Source of the DNA: JAJFFW01 sp038534195
Lineage (GTDB): Bacteria > Pseudomonadota > Alphaproteobacteria > Caulobacterales > Parvularculaceae
Direction: 5' to 3'
Length of the DNA stretch: 64,000 nt
NCBI GenBank assembly: GCA_038534195.1
Contig: JBCAXE010000009.1
Span: 1-64,000 of the forward strand
Shown here: one piece after another, positions 17,500 to 26,743 of the stretch
Layout: every line of letters begins with the position of its first letter
How positions within the stretch are numbered: position 1 is the first letter of the stretch
Translations under genes and position numbers: made by a program
Notes under the pieces: model-generated
What the model saw: only the letters and a program-made list of their open reading frames with translations
What the model was told of the DNA's origin: nothing
The model's database searches: none

Positions 17500-20267
17500 T
17501 GGCAAGTCTGTCCGCGCTCTCCTTTTCAACTCCGCTTATTCTCGGCGCGCTCTTAACGTTGCCGATATTGTGGGTGTTATTGCGGGCGACGCCGCCTTCT
17601 CCATCGCGGGTCTCGTTCCCCGCTTTTGTGATCCTCCGCCAACTGACGGATGCGGAAGAAACGCCGGACATAACGCCGTGGTGGCTTCTGCTATTGCGGC
17701 TTCTAATTGCGGCGCTCGTGATCATCGGGCTCGCTGGTCCGGTCCTGAACGCGCCGAAGCCTGCCCCCGGCGCCGGGCCGATGGTTCTTGTGGCGGACGA
17801 CACATGGGCGGCCGCACCGGCGTGGCGCGCACGGACAGATGCGATGGAACTGGCGATTGCGGAGGCCGAAGCCGCTGACCGGCCGATCTTCCTGATGACG
17901 ACGGCGCCGTCATCGGAGCCTGCGCCCCTCGCGCCGCTCACGGCTGACGAGGCGCGCGACCTGCTCACGGCCCTGGTGCCAAAACCCTTCCGGGCTGACC
18001 TGCGAGCGGCGCACGCGCGCCTTCCCAACCTCGAAAAAGCGCCTTCTGCGCAAGGCGGCGACGCGGACGTCCGATGGTTCACTGACGGGCTTCAAGACAA
18101 TGGCGCAGGGCAATTCGCCGACGCCCTCGCCGATTTCGGCGCGCTCACAATCTACGCCGATGATGGAATACAAACTATCACCGTGCGCAGCGACGAGACG
18201 GCGAGTGTTAATAACCGATATCGGGTCGATCGTGACCGCGCCGGCAGCGAATGGCGCGGCGATCTCGTTGCAATCGCGCGCGACGGGCGGGAATTGGCGC
18301 GCGCGCCGATAATCATGACTGCGTCTGAACGAACCGTCGAGGCGACCCTCGATCTGCCGCTCGCTTTGCGCAACAACGTCTCTTATGTTCGCCTTGAGAA
18401 CACCGCGTCGGCGGCGGCTGTTTATCTGATGGACGCACGTAACCGGCGGGCCTTGATCGGGCTGATCGAAGACGGCGATGGGCAAACCGATCGCCTATTG
18501 ACCGGCGCCTATTACGTTCAGAAAGCGTTGCAGGGGCGAAGCGCCTTCCTGAACGACACATTGGAAAACCTTCTCGCATCCGACGTTTCTGTAATCGTGC
18601 TTGACGATGTTGGCCGTCTGCGCACAGGCGACACGCAAGCGCTTGAAGCCTGGATGGAAAATGGCGGCGTCGTCATTCGTTTCGCCGGGCCGAACCTCGC
18701 TGACGCCGCGCAAGACGAAACGCCCGCGCTGTTGCCGGTGGCGCTGCGCGGCGGCGGGCGCGCTTTCGGCGGCGCCCTTTCGTGGGAAACGCCGCAAGGT
18801 CTCGGCGCGTTCAATCCTGACGGTCCTTTCGCGACGCTAACGCCGCCGGGCGACGTGAAAGTCCGCCGCCAGGTCCTGGCGCGCCCTGGCGGCGACACCT
18901 CCCTCGCAACGTGGGCCGAGTTGGAAGACGGTACGCCCCTCGTCACCGGCGTTCGAAAAGGGGACGGCGCGCTCGTTCTATTCCATGTCACTGCGACGCC
19001 CGCCTGGTCGGATCTGCCGATCTCAGCAACCTTCATTGATATGCTTCGCAAGCTGATTTTACTGTCCGTCTTCAGTCCTCAAAACGCAGAGACAGAGGCG
19101 ACGGCGCGGTTCGCGCCTCACCGCGTGCTCGACGGTTTCGGGCGCTTTGAAAAACCAAACCCGGCGCAAGTGGGCGTCACGGCGCTCGAAGCGGCCGCGG
19201 GTCCTGCGCCCGCAAGACCGCCCGGTTTTTACGGCGCGGCCGATGCGCCGCTGGCAATCAATACGCTGGGCGCCGACGAGAAAATAGCGCCTTTATCGCT
19301 TCGGGGGTATTCGACCCAGAGTTACGCCGCGGAGCCGCCTGCAAACCTGGCGCCCCCTCTTTTCGCGGCTGCTCTCTTTCTTTTTCTTATCGACGGGATC
19401 GCGGCCTTGCTGATCGCTGGACGATTGCGCCTCGCGACGGCGGCGACCGTCATGCTCGTCGCTGTGACGCCGCTTGAACAGCCTGTCGCCCAACCGCTCG
19501 ATATGCCTATTGATGAAAAGGCGGAAACAGCGGCGCTCGCAACGCGCCTCGCCTATGTGGAGACCGGCGACCCGGAACTTGATCGGCTTTCAGAGCTTGG
19601 CCTTAAGGCGTTATCGCGGGTATTGCGTCAGCGCACGGCGATCGAACCCGCCGACCCAATCGCGATTGATCTTGAGACAGACGATTTATCGGTTTTTCCC
19701 TTTCTCTATTGGCCGATGACCGCAGGGGCTGTCGCGCCGTCCGAGGCGGCTCTTGCGAACATCGAAAATTTTATGCGCTTCGGCGGTCTTGTGGTCTTCG
19801 ACACGCGCGACGACGAGCGGGCGATCGCCGGCCTTGAAACGCCGGAACGCGCCGCCTTGCGGGCGATCCTCTCGCAACTGGATGTGCCGCCGCTGACGCC
19901 GCTGCCGGAAGAGCATGTATTGAAGCGGTCCTATTACCTGTTGACGGATCTTGTGGGCCGCATGTGGAACAATCCGGTGTGGGTGCAGGCGAGCGGCGGC
20001 GCCAATGACGCCGTGACGCCGCTGATCATCAGCGGGCGCGATTGGGCGGGTGCATGGGCCAGCGACGATCTCGGTAGGCCGGTCCTGCCGATCTCGGGCG
20101 CCGGCGCGCGCCGCCTCCGCTGCGCGCCGCAAACAAACGTTCCAGTGCGCGAGTGCGCCATGCGCGCCGGTGTGAACATGGTGATGGTGGCCTTCACCGG
20201 AAACTATAAATCCGATCAGGTGCACACGCCGATCCTGTTGCGGCGTCTCGGGCGGCGCGATCCATGA
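17496..20267 (+). CDS. BatA-N / DUF4159 membrane protein
   Basis: 923 residues. The start overlaps the DUF58 stop: GTG at 17496 or ATG at 17499, in GTGATG. Residues 5-85 match the BatA (aerotolerance) N-terminal domain with two membrane spans. A large extracytoplasmic region includes a glutamine-amidotransferase-like segment (VIVLDDVGRLRTGD...ENGGVVIRFAG, about residues 365-400). A third span pair lies near 625-660. The last 240 residues are the DUF4159 domain, containing FPFLYWPMTAG and FGGLVVFDTRDD. No enzymatic residues are evident. The product probably works with the MoxR ATPase at the membrane. Confidence 0.88.
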   Translation: MMASLSALSFSTPLILGALLTLPILWVLLRATPPSPSRVSFPAFVILRQLTDAEETPDITPWWLLLLRLLIAALVIIGLAGPVLNAPKPAPGAGPMVLVADDTWAAAPAWRARTDAMELAIAEAEAADRPIFLMTTAPSSEPAPLAPLTADEARDLLTALVPKPFRADLRAAHARLPNLEKAPSAQGGDADVRWFTDGLQDNGAGQFADALADFGALTIYADDGIQTITVRSDETASVNNRYRVDRDRAGSEWRGDLVAIARDGRELARAPIIMTASERTVEATLDLPLALRNNVSYVRLENTASAAAVYLMDARNRRALIGLIEDGDGQTDRLLTGAYYVQKALQGRSAFLNDTLENLLASDVSVIVLDDVGRLRTGDTQALEAWMENGGVVIRFAGPNLADAAQDETPALLPVALRGGGRAFGGALSWETPQGLGAFNPDGPFATLTPPGDVKVRRQVLARPGGDTSLATWAELEDGTPLVTGVRKGDGALVLFHVTATPAWSDLPISATFIDMLRKLILLSVFSPQNAETEATARFAPHRVLDGFGRFEKPNPAQVGVTALEAAAGPAPARPPGFYGAADAPLAINTLGADEKIAPLSLRGYSTQSYAAEPPANLAPPLFAAALFLFLIDGIAALLIAGRLRLATAATVMLVAVTPLEQPVAQPLDMPIDEKAETAALATRLAYVETGDPELDRLSELGLKALSRVLRQRTAIEPADPIAIDLETDDLSVFPFLYWPMTAGAVAPSEAALANIENFMRFGGLVVFDTRDDERAIAGLETPERAALRAILSQLDVPPLTPLPEEHVLKRSYYLLTDLVGRMWNNPVWVQASGGANDAVTPLIISGRDWAGAWASDDLGRPVLPISGAGARRLRCAPQTNVPVRECAMRAGVNMVMVAFTGNYKSDQVHTPILLRRLGRRDP

Positions 20268-22369
20268 GCGGCTCTATCGTATTCAATCCGAACCTGCCCG
20301 TTTGGGCGTTGGCGATTGTGGCGCTTCTCAGTTTGGTCGCCGGCGCGCTGTCATTATGGCGGTCGCCTCGCGGCGGCGTGCTGCGGATCGTTGCGCTCGC
20401 CGGGCTGTTCGGTCTTCTTCTTGATCCGCAAGTGCGCACCACGGAAAAAACACCGCTCAACGATATCGCCATCATCGTCGCAGACCGCAGCGAAAGCCAA
20501 AGCCTGAACAATCGTACGCAAGCCACCGACGCCGCGATTGAGCAATTGGAAAATAGGATCGCAGCACTCGGCGCTATTGAGACGCAAATCGTGGACGTTG
20601 ACGGCGCTGAAGAAACGCGGCTGGTGGAAGCGATCTCGGCGGCGATCGCCGACTCGCCGCGAGCGCGCACAGCCGGCGTTTTTGTCGTCACCGATGGTCA
20701 AGCGAGCGACGCGGCCAACGCCGACTTTGCGCTGAAGGCCGCCGAAGACATTCCGGTCCATGTCATGACGACAGGAACAGAGACTGAAGTTGATCGAAAG
20801 ATCACGCTGATTAATGCGCCTCACTACGGCATTGTCAGGGATAAGGTGACGATCTCATTCCGGATTGACGACTTTGGGCGCGATAACGCGCTCCGACCAA
20901 ACGCGCGACAAGTGGTCGTGGCCCTGCGTATCGACGGCGAAGAGGCGTTTCGTCAGCCGGTGCCGCTGGGTTCGGAAGTCTCCTTCGACGCGCCGCTCGA
21001 TCGGCCCGGCGAATTGGTGATCGAACTGGAAGTGGAAGAATTACCGGGCGAACTCACGACACGGAATAACATCGCCGTCCTCCCCATAACGGCGATCCGG
21101 GACCGCCTGCGCACGCTCCTGATTTCCGGCGAACCGCATCCCGGCGAACGTGTCTGGCGCAATTTGTTGAAGTCCGATCCTGCAATCGATCTTGTTCATT
21201 TCACGATCCTTCGGCCGCTGGAAAAGAACGACGGCGCCCTGCAAAACGAGTTGGCGCTGATCGAGTTTCCTCAAGATGAGCTCTTTATCGAAAAGCTCAG
21301 TGAATTCGACCTTCTAATTTTTGATCGGTATACGTATCGCCGCGTTATGAATGCGTTTCACTTTGATAACATCGCACGATACGTGGAAGAAGGCGGCGCC
21401 GTCCTCATTGCGTCGGGGCCTGAGTATAACGGTCCGCAAAGTCTCGCCGCCCGTCGGAACCTTTCCTTCATTCTCCCGGCGCTCCCCGAAGGCGACGCCC
21501 TCGCACAGCCTTTTCGCCCACTTATATCAAAGGAAGGCGCGCGCCATCCGGTGACGGCGAGATTGCCTGAAGAAAATCTCTGGGGCCGCTGGCTGAGAAT
21601 TATGCCCGTGGCGCAACGGTCCGGCGCGACGCTCATGGAAGGCCCGCGGGGCGAGCCGCTTCTCATCCTTGATCGGGTCGGCGAAGGACGTGTCGGCTTA
21701 CTTCTCTCCGATCACGTGTGGCTCTGGGCGCGCGGCTTTGACGGCGGCGGACCGCATGCGGAACTGTTGCGGCGGATTGCTCACTGGCTGATGAAAGAGC
21801 CGGAGCTAGAAGAGGAACAACTCACGCTGACGCCGCTCGGCGAGGATTTGCGCATCGAGCGGCGCAGCCTTTCAGAAGAAATCCCGCCTGTCGTCCTAAC
21901 GCTGCCCGACGGGGACGAACGCGTATTGACCCTGGAGGAAGGCGCGCCGGGCCTGTTCCGAACAATTTTACAGAATGCGCCGCGCGGCCTTTATCGAGCG
22001 AAGTCCGGCGATCTATTTGCGGTCGGCGCGGTCGGCCTTGCGGCGGCGCCGGAATTTGCTGATGTGGTCGCCAGCCCATCCACCGTCGCCCCAATCGCGG
22101 AAACGACCCGCGGCGGTCAGTTCTCGATCCGGCGCGGCGACGATGTGGCGCTGCCGGCGCTCCGGCGCGTGCGCGAAGGCGCAAACGTTCGCGCAGGTCC
22201 CGGCTGGGCGGGTGTCGTCACAAGAAACGCCGCACGCATAGACGCCGTCACGGCGACACCGCTCGCCTCTCCGTGGGCGTGGCTCGCCTTGATGGCGGCG
22301 GCGCTCGTCGGCGCATGGTGGATTGAGGGCCGCGCGAGCCCTTCAAGCGCCGCCCGACCAAATCCGTAA
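20264..22369 (+). CDS. VWA-like membrane protein, last gene of MoxR operon
   Basis: 701 residues, coupled to the preceding gene by ATGA (20264-20267). Two membrane spans lie near residues 12-30 and 40-56. An extracytoplasmic VWA-like domain follows, with a MIDAS-type D-X-S-X-S (DRSES, about residue 73) and a later Asp in VVTDGQASD. A second half resembles a glutamine amidotransferase fold (LLIFDRYTYRR...EEGGAVLIASG). A final span WAWLALMAAALVGAWW sits near 670-690. Conserved in alphaproteobacteria beside DUF4159 but not functionally defined. The intact MIDAS suggests metal-dependent partner binding. Confidence 0.8.
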   Translation: MSGSIVFNPNLPVWALAIVALLSLVAGALSLWRSPRGGVLRIVALAGLFGLLLDPQVRTTEKTPLNDIAIIVADRSESQSLNNRTQATDAAIEQLENRIAALGAIETQIVDVDGAEETRLVEAISAAIADSPRARTAGVFVVTDGQASDAANADFALKAAEDIPVHVMTTGTETEVDRKITLINAPHYGIVRDKVTISFRIDDFGRDNALRPNARQVVVALRIDGEEAFRQPVPLGSEVSFDAPLDRPGELVIELEVEELPGELTTRNNIAVLPITAIRDRLRTLLISGEPHPGERVWRNLLKSDPAIDLVHFTILRPLEKNDGALQNELALIEFPQDELFIEKLSEFDLLIFDRYTYRRVMNAFHFDNIARYVEEGGAVLIASGPEYNGPQSLAARRNLSFILPALPEGDALAQPFRPLISKEGARHPVTARLPEENLWGRWLRIMPVAQRSGATLMEGPRGEPLLILDRVGEGRVGLLLSDHVWLWARGFDGGGPHAELLRRIAHWLMKEPELEEEQLTLTPLGEDLRIERRSLSEEIPPVVLTLPDGDERVLTLEEGAPGLFRTILQNAPRGLYRAKSGDLFAVGAVGLAAAPEFADVVASPSTVAPIAETTRGGQFSIRRGDDVALPALRRVREGANVRAGPGWAGVVTRNAARIDAVTATPLASPWAWLALMAAALVGAWWIEGRASPSSAARPNP

Positions 22370-22462
22370 ACACAGCGGTGCAAATTTACTGAACCGCTTA
22401 ACGGCGCATAAAATTAGCTCGTTTAGGGTCGAAACCACCGTTTCAGTTCAGGAGTACCGGCC

Positions 22463-23161
22463 ATGGGTTTTGCGCTCTCCCGCTCGCAGGCAAGCGACCA
22501 ATCCGATAAGCATTCAGGCCAGAAATCATCCGGTAAGCCGGCCAAGCGCAGCCCGCTCGCCGGATGGCTCGGGCGCAAGGGCCCTGTCGATGAACCCGAC
22601 CTGCCCGAAATCGACGTGACCGCCGGGCTCAACCGCATTCTGACCTCTACGCCTAAGGCGACAAAGAAAGATCAACACACAGACGAAGAGCCTATTCGTA
22701 CCTCGCTGGCCGCGATTGAGGCGGCGCTTTATTCCATTGACCAGGTCCGGGATGTTATCGAGCAAGCCTATGACGTGGCGCTGTCCGCCCGTGATGTGGA
22801 AGACGCCGGCGGACGGGCGTTATTGGCCGAGAGCTATGACGAGTTACGGCTTTCGATCGGGACAACGCTCGACAGCGCCGATGAATATGCAGCCGTTTTG
22901 ATCGGCAAGGATCAGCGCCATATCGATGTGCCGCTCGGCGGCAAGGCGCATTATTCGATTTCGCCGACGCGTCTCGACGTGTCGTCGAAAGGGCTCAATC
23001 TCGATCCGCCGCGCGACGCCTTCGCGACCTTTGAGGAAATCTCCCAGATCATGGATGAGCTGGATGCAGCCATCAAAAAAGCCGACCGCGCCGCCGCTGG
23101 CTATTGCCGCGACGCGCAGTTCCTCATCGCAAGGTTATCGGCAGGCGGCGAAAAAGCTTAA
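22463..23161 (+). CDS. Conserved-looking cytoplasmic protein of unknown function
   Basis: 232 residues. The first 85 are charged and Lys/Pro-rich, probably disordered. Residues 85-150 form helices (IEAALYSIDQVRDVIEQAYDVAL), and the last 60 form another helical pair ending in GYCRDAQFLIARL. No signal peptide or motif is recognised. A 93-base gap after the MoxR operon argues for its own promoter. Its stop interlocks with that of the convergent cyclase gene. Confidence 0.6.
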   Translation: MGFALSRSQASDQSDKHSGQKSSGKPAKRSPLAGWLGRKGPVDEPDLPEIDVTAGLNRILTSTPKATKKDQHTDEEPIRTSLAAIEAALYSIDQVRDVIEQAYDVALSARDVEDAGGRALLAESYDELRLSIGTTLDSADEYAAVLIGKDQRHIDVPLGGKAHYSISPTRLDVSSKGLNLDPPRDAFATFEEISQIMDELDAAIKKADRAAAGYCRDAQFLIARLSAGGEKA

Positions 23162-24462
23162 GCCGGCCGCACAAGTTTCCAGGCTTTGTACGGACCAATA
23201 CCGCGCAATTCGAGCGGCGCTAGCGCCTCAAATTTGTAGCGATCTCGCAAAAGCGACTGCGCGGCCTCACCCACGATGATTTCACCAGGGGCCGCCAACG
23301 GCTCCAGTCGGGCGGCGATATTCACCGTTTCGCCCCAGACGTCATACGCAAATTTTGACCGGCCGATAACGCCGCCCATTACCGGTCCTGACTCAATCCC
23401 GATCCGCACGGAAAGACGCCGCCCTGTTTTGATGGCGAGCTTTTCTGTTTCACACACAATTTCCAGGGCCAATGCCGCCACCGCTTCGGCGTGATCCTCC
23501 CGGCGCTCCGGGGCGCCGGCGGCGACCATGTAAGCGTCGCCGATGGTCTTGATTTTCTCAACGCCATATTTGACGGCCAGGCTGTCAAATATGGAGAACA
23601 TCTCGTCGAGCAAGGTCACGATCTTTTGCGCGCCCATCTCAGCGGATAGCGAGGTGAAACCGCAAAGGTCGGCGAACATGATCGTCGTCTCTTCGTAATT
23701 CTCCGCGATTGGCTCCTCCGGCGCTTCCATCAGGCGCGCGGCGATCGACGCCGGCATCATATTCAGGAGCAGCGCATCCGTGCGCGCTTGCGCAGTGTCG
23801 ACCAGCCGCAAAATGTAGAAAACAACAACGCCCAGAATGATCATGATCGTCGTCGCCGACTGGACATAAAGTTGCGTCATCAACTCGTCCGTCACCGCCT
23901 CCGTGGCGGCGCCGACGGGAAACGAAAACCACGCGGCCAGGTGCAGTACCAGGCCAATCGCCACAAGGAAGATCGCCAACCGATACCGCTCCACCCCGAG
24001 GATCGTCACGACGATGGCCGACGCCGCAATGTAATTTAACTGAACGCCTGCGTTTCGCCCCAAAACCGAGACGAAGAAAAACAGCGACACGTAGAAAACA
24101 AACGAAAGATAGAGCGCGCTCGCACTGCGCCCGAAGCGATGGACAAACGGCGTCATCGCCGTCGCAAAGGCTGAGAGCAAGTTTCCAATCACCGCCGCTC
24201 GCAGCGATTGAAAATCAATCAAACTAAAACTCAAAGCAAACGACAAAGAAGATAGCGAGCCCAGATAGCCTGTGACGTTCGCGACAGCGAGCGAGCGGCG
24301 GTCTTTTTCCGCCATGCCTTTCGTCCCCGCAAAGACAAATCGGCGCAAAGCATTCGGCAGAGCGAACGGCATGGCGCGCAACGGCTGAAAGACAATGTCG
24401 CGAACTTTCAATGGATCTTCCGTTTTCAATCTTGGCGGCCACAGACCACAATTTTTTTTCAA
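23158..24462 (-). CDS. Membrane-bound class III adenylate cyclase
   Basis: 434 residues from a TTG at 24462. Downstream ATGs at 24372 and 24315 are alternatives, so the exact start is open. Residues about 65-235 contain six hydrophobic spans. The C-terminal cyclase domain has the metal motif FADLCGFTSLS, KIKTIGDAYM and YDVWGETVNIAARLE. The Lys in KIKTIG and the Asp in YDVWG are the pair that selects ATP, so the product should be cAMP rather than cGMP, and the N-R transition-state pair is intact. A Crp-type regulator lies about 0.5 kb away on the other strand. Confidence 0.9.
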   Translation of the reverse strand: MKKNCGLWPPRLKTEDPLKVRDIVFQPLRAMPFALPNALRRFVFAGTKGMAEKDRRSLAVANVTGYLGSLSSLSFALSFSLIDFQSLRAAVIGNLLSAFATAMTPFVHRFGRSASALYLSFVFYVSLFFFVSVLGRNAGVQLNYIAASAIVVTILGVERYRLAIFLVAIGLVLHLAAWFSFPVGAATEAVTDELMTQLYVQSATTIMIILGVVVFYILRLVDTAQARTDALLLNMMPASIAARLMEAPEEPIAENYEETTIMFADLCGFTSLSAEMGAQKIVTLLDEMFSIFDSLAVKYGVEKIKTIGDAYMVAAGAPERREDHAEAVAALALEIVCETEKLAIKTGRRLSVRIGIESGPVMGGVIGRSKFAYDVWGETVNIAARLEPLAAPGEIIVGEAAQSLLRDRYKFEALAPLELRGIGPYKAWKLVRPA

Positions 24463-24570
24463 AGAAAATGAAAAATGTGCTGGGGCTCACAGTCTTACGG
24501 GGCGATCCGGCGGAATGTGCGTCTTGTCAGCGGGGGAAACGTTGACAGAGAAGCAACAGGAGAGACCATC

Positions 24571-24855
24571 ATGAGAACCATTTCAAAAGTCATCGCACTC
24601 GCCGGATTGATTGCGCCGCTCGCTTTTTCAACGCAGGCGCACGCACAAGAAGTAGCGACCGCCGCCGCCGCGACGGAAGCGTTCGAGATCGTCGCCGTTT
24701 CACTCGACATTGATCGGAAGCTGGCGGCGCGTCAGGCGGAACTGTCCGCCGACCTCACGAGCCTGATCAACGCAAAAATGTCGGCCCGGATTGAGAAAAT
24801 CCAGAATGAACCGGCGACCGAGACGAAACCGATCCTCGTTCTGGCGCAGCGCTAA
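24571..24855 (+). CDS. Small secreted protein of unknown function
   Basis: 94 residues. ATG at 24571 with a good Shine-Dalgarno (CAGGAGA, 24558-24564); the open frame upstream to 24475 is not used. A signal peptide ends at AHA before QEVAT (near residue 26). The mature part is a short Ala/Glu-rich helix (RKLAARQAELSADLTSLINAKM). It is followed directly by a strong terminator, so it is transcribed as a single unit. Confidence 0.7.
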   Translation: MRTISKVIALAGLIAPLAFSTQAHAQEVATAAAATEAFEIVAVSLDIDRKLAARQAELSADLTSLINAKMSARIEKIQNEPATETKPILVLAQR

Positions 24856-24879
24856 GCCGCCGCCGGAATAGGACCGAGA

Positions 24880-24922
24880 GAGCCGGAAACGGAGGCGTAT
24901 TCTCTGTTTCCGGTTCTTTTTT
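24880..24922 (+). terminator. Rho-independent terminator
   Basis: An 11-base stem, GAGCCGGAAAC against GTTTCCGGTTC with one G-T pair, encloses a 15-base loop and is followed by six T. It sits 25 bases after the small secreted gene and separates it from the Crp-type gene. Confidence 0.85.
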
Positions 24923-24972
24923 CGCGGCTGCGGGCGTGGCATTCTCAAGATTGGTTTTTGGGAGAGAGACCC

Positions 24973-25677
24973 ATGGAACAAGCCGAATTCGATCTGGTGC
25001 GCCAGGCCGCGCCCGAAGGCTCGCTCATTCACACTCTGGATGAAAACGACGCTTACAATCTTCTCAAGAGCGCGCCGCGGCGACCAATTAAGAAAGGCGC
25101 TGCGCTTTTCGCGCAAGGGGACGACGGCGACTTTGCGGCCCTCATTCTTTCGGGCGCAGTAAAGATCAATACCTTCAGCGCGTCCGGTCGCGAGGTTGTC
25201 TACGCCTATCTCAGCACCGGCGATCTTGTTGGCGAACTATCGGCGCTCGACGGCGGCGACCGGACCGCAAGCGCAAGCGTCATCGAAAAAGGCGAAGTGG
25301 CGATCATCATGCGACAGGACTTTCAGGCCACGCTGATGAAGAAACCCGAGATCGCGCTGAAGGTCATTGAAAATCTGTGCCTCAGGCTTCGCGGTGCGAA
25401 CGCGCTGATTGAGAGCGACCGCAGCGCCGCTACGGGGCCCCGTCTCGCACGCGGACTGCTGCGGCTGTTGCGCGAACATGGCGTGGAAGATCATGGCGCG
25501 CATCGGGTCGGCTTCAAAATCTCTCAGAGCGACCTCGGGTCGTTCGTGAGCCTGTCGCGTGAAAATGTTAATCGCCAGCTTCATGAATGGGTTGATGAAG
25601 GTCTTGTCGCTCTTGCAAGCGGACGGGTGACGGTGATGGAGCGCGACGCGCTGCAAGAGATCGCCGATTTCGGGTGA
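24973..25677 (+). CDS. Crp/Fnr family transcription regulator
   Basis: 234 residues. The ATG at 24973 is preceded by GGGAGAGAG; an in-frame TTG at 24958 lies within that site. The N-terminal cyclic-nucleotide-binding fold contains STGDLVGELSALDGGDRTASASV, the phosphate-binding cassette with Glu and an Arg-Thr pair. A dimerisation helix follows, then a C-terminal winged helix (ISQSDLGSFVSLSRENVNRQLHEW). There are no N-terminal cysteines, so it is not an oxygen-sensing Fnr. cAMP binding is plausible from the cassette and the nearby cyclase, but not shown. Confidence 0.88.
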   Translation: MEQAEFDLVRQAAPEGSLIHTLDENDAYNLLKSAPRRPIKKGAALFAQGDDGDFAALILSGAVKINTFSASGREVVYAYLSTGDLVGELSALDGGDRTASASVIEKGEVAIIMRQDFQATLMKKPEIALKVIENLCLRLRGANALIESDRSAATGPRLARGLLRLLREHGVEDHGAHRVGFKISQSDLGSFVSLSRENVNRQLHEWVDEGLVALASGRVTVMERDALQEIADFG

Positions 25678-25681
25678 CCCG

Positions 25682-26026
25682 CTACGCAATCCCCGCAATC
25701 AACAGACCAAGCCACAGGCCCTTGCAGGCGACGTGCAGCCCCTGGTCTACGTAAATCCCAATGCGTCCGGCGGATTTTGAAAAGTCGATCGCCATATGGC
25801 TGACTGTTTCAAGCGCGCCCAACGTGACCGACCCGGTGGCGAGCGACACCGCCGCGCCGTGAATTAGCCCGTGCGCCGAAAGCGCAATCGGCCAAACCGC
25901 CTGACCAGCCTTGTTCAGCGCTGACAAGTGATCCTTCGCCGCCGTCATCCAACGCGTCTGCAGCGCGAAGTCCGCAATAGCGTGCCCCGCCAGAAGCCAA
26001 TATGCGATTTCAATGTATGCACCCAT
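25682..26026 (-). CDS. DUF3307 membrane protein
   Basis: 114 residues with three or four hydrophobic segments. It follows the DUF3307 pattern: LLAGHAIADFALQTRWM near the start, HGLIHGAAVSL in the middle, SHMAIDFSKS and DQGLHVACKGLWLGLLIAG at the end, with conserved His and Asp residues at the membrane faces. The function is unknown. In other bacteria DUF3307 genes can sit beside SatD-like regulators, but none is seen here. Confidence 0.75.
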   Translation of the reverse strand: MGAYIEIAYWLLAGHAIADFALQTRWMTAAKDHLSALNKAGQAVWPIALSAHGLIHGAAVSLATGSVTLGALETVSHMAIDFSKSAGRIGIYVDQGLHVACKGLWLGLLIAGIA

Positions 26027-26203
26027 AATCCGACCTTCGCCCTCGTTCGGAATTATGGCGCGCCGCCTTAATTTAATTCTGTGTCGCAGGTCACATTTTG
26101 TAGACGCCGGTTCGAAATAGGTTCTTGGGGTGTAACAATTACGGTCGATAACAACGCGAAAAGCCCACGAGCAAGTGTCATCGCAGCCATAGAGGAGATT
26201 GAA

Positions 26204-26743
26204 ATGAACATTATAAAAACAATGAGTTGCGCCGTAATCCTCAGCTTCAGCGTCATCAGTGGCGCGGCCGCGTCTGATCTTGCGTCTTATGAACGCGTTT
26301 TTATCGCGCCGGTTTCAATCGATCTGCCAGAGCGCAGCAACCGCCGGGGCGGTGAACGACCCGTTTCGCGCCGTGATCAGGAGAGAAAGGCGGCGGACCT
26401 GCGAGAGAAGCTCAGCGACGCCTTCGACGATGATTTCACAATCGTTGCAGAACCAGGCGACGGCGTTTTGACAATTGAAACCGTCATCACCGAACTGAAG
26501 TCAACGCGGCCGACGCCCGCCGACCTCACCCGCGAGCCAGGACTATCATTTGAGTCGCTGTTTGTCGGCGGCGCCGCGGCGACCTTTACGCTATCGGAAA
26601 ACGGCGCTGTCCTTGACGAATTCAGCGATGACGATTTCGGCAATTTTAATGACGGCAACATTCGCGTCGGCATATGGCAGGACGCCGATCGCGCGTTCTC
26701 CCTCATGTCGCGACGCCTTGTGCGATATGTCAAGAAAAACTAG
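26204..26743 (+). CDS. DUF3313-like secreted protein
   Basis: 179 residues. The ATG at 26204 is preceded by GAGGAG; the frame is open upstream to 26081 but lacks a ribosome binding site. A signal peptide ends near AAASD (about residue 23). The mature part reads YERVFIAPVSID ... EPGDGVLTIETVITELK ... FVGGAAATFTLSENGAVLDEF, in the order seen in DUF3313, a family of small outer-membrane-associated proteins. Here there is no lipobox Cys. The stop interlocks with that of queD. Confidence 0.6.
   Translation: MNIIKTMSCAVILSFSVISGAAASDLASYERVFIAPVSIDLPERSNRRGGERPVSRRDQERKAADLREKLSDAFDDDFTIVAEPGDGVLTIETVITELKSTRPTPADLTREPGLSFESLFVGGAAATFTLSENGAVLDEFSDDDFGNFNDGNIRVGIWQDADRAFSLMSRRLVRYVKKN

Noticed and set aside
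22370..22462. CtrA-like TTAA-N7-TAAA before the hypothetical gene at 22463
   Set aside because: The second half is mismatched and nothing in the gene context supports CtrA control.
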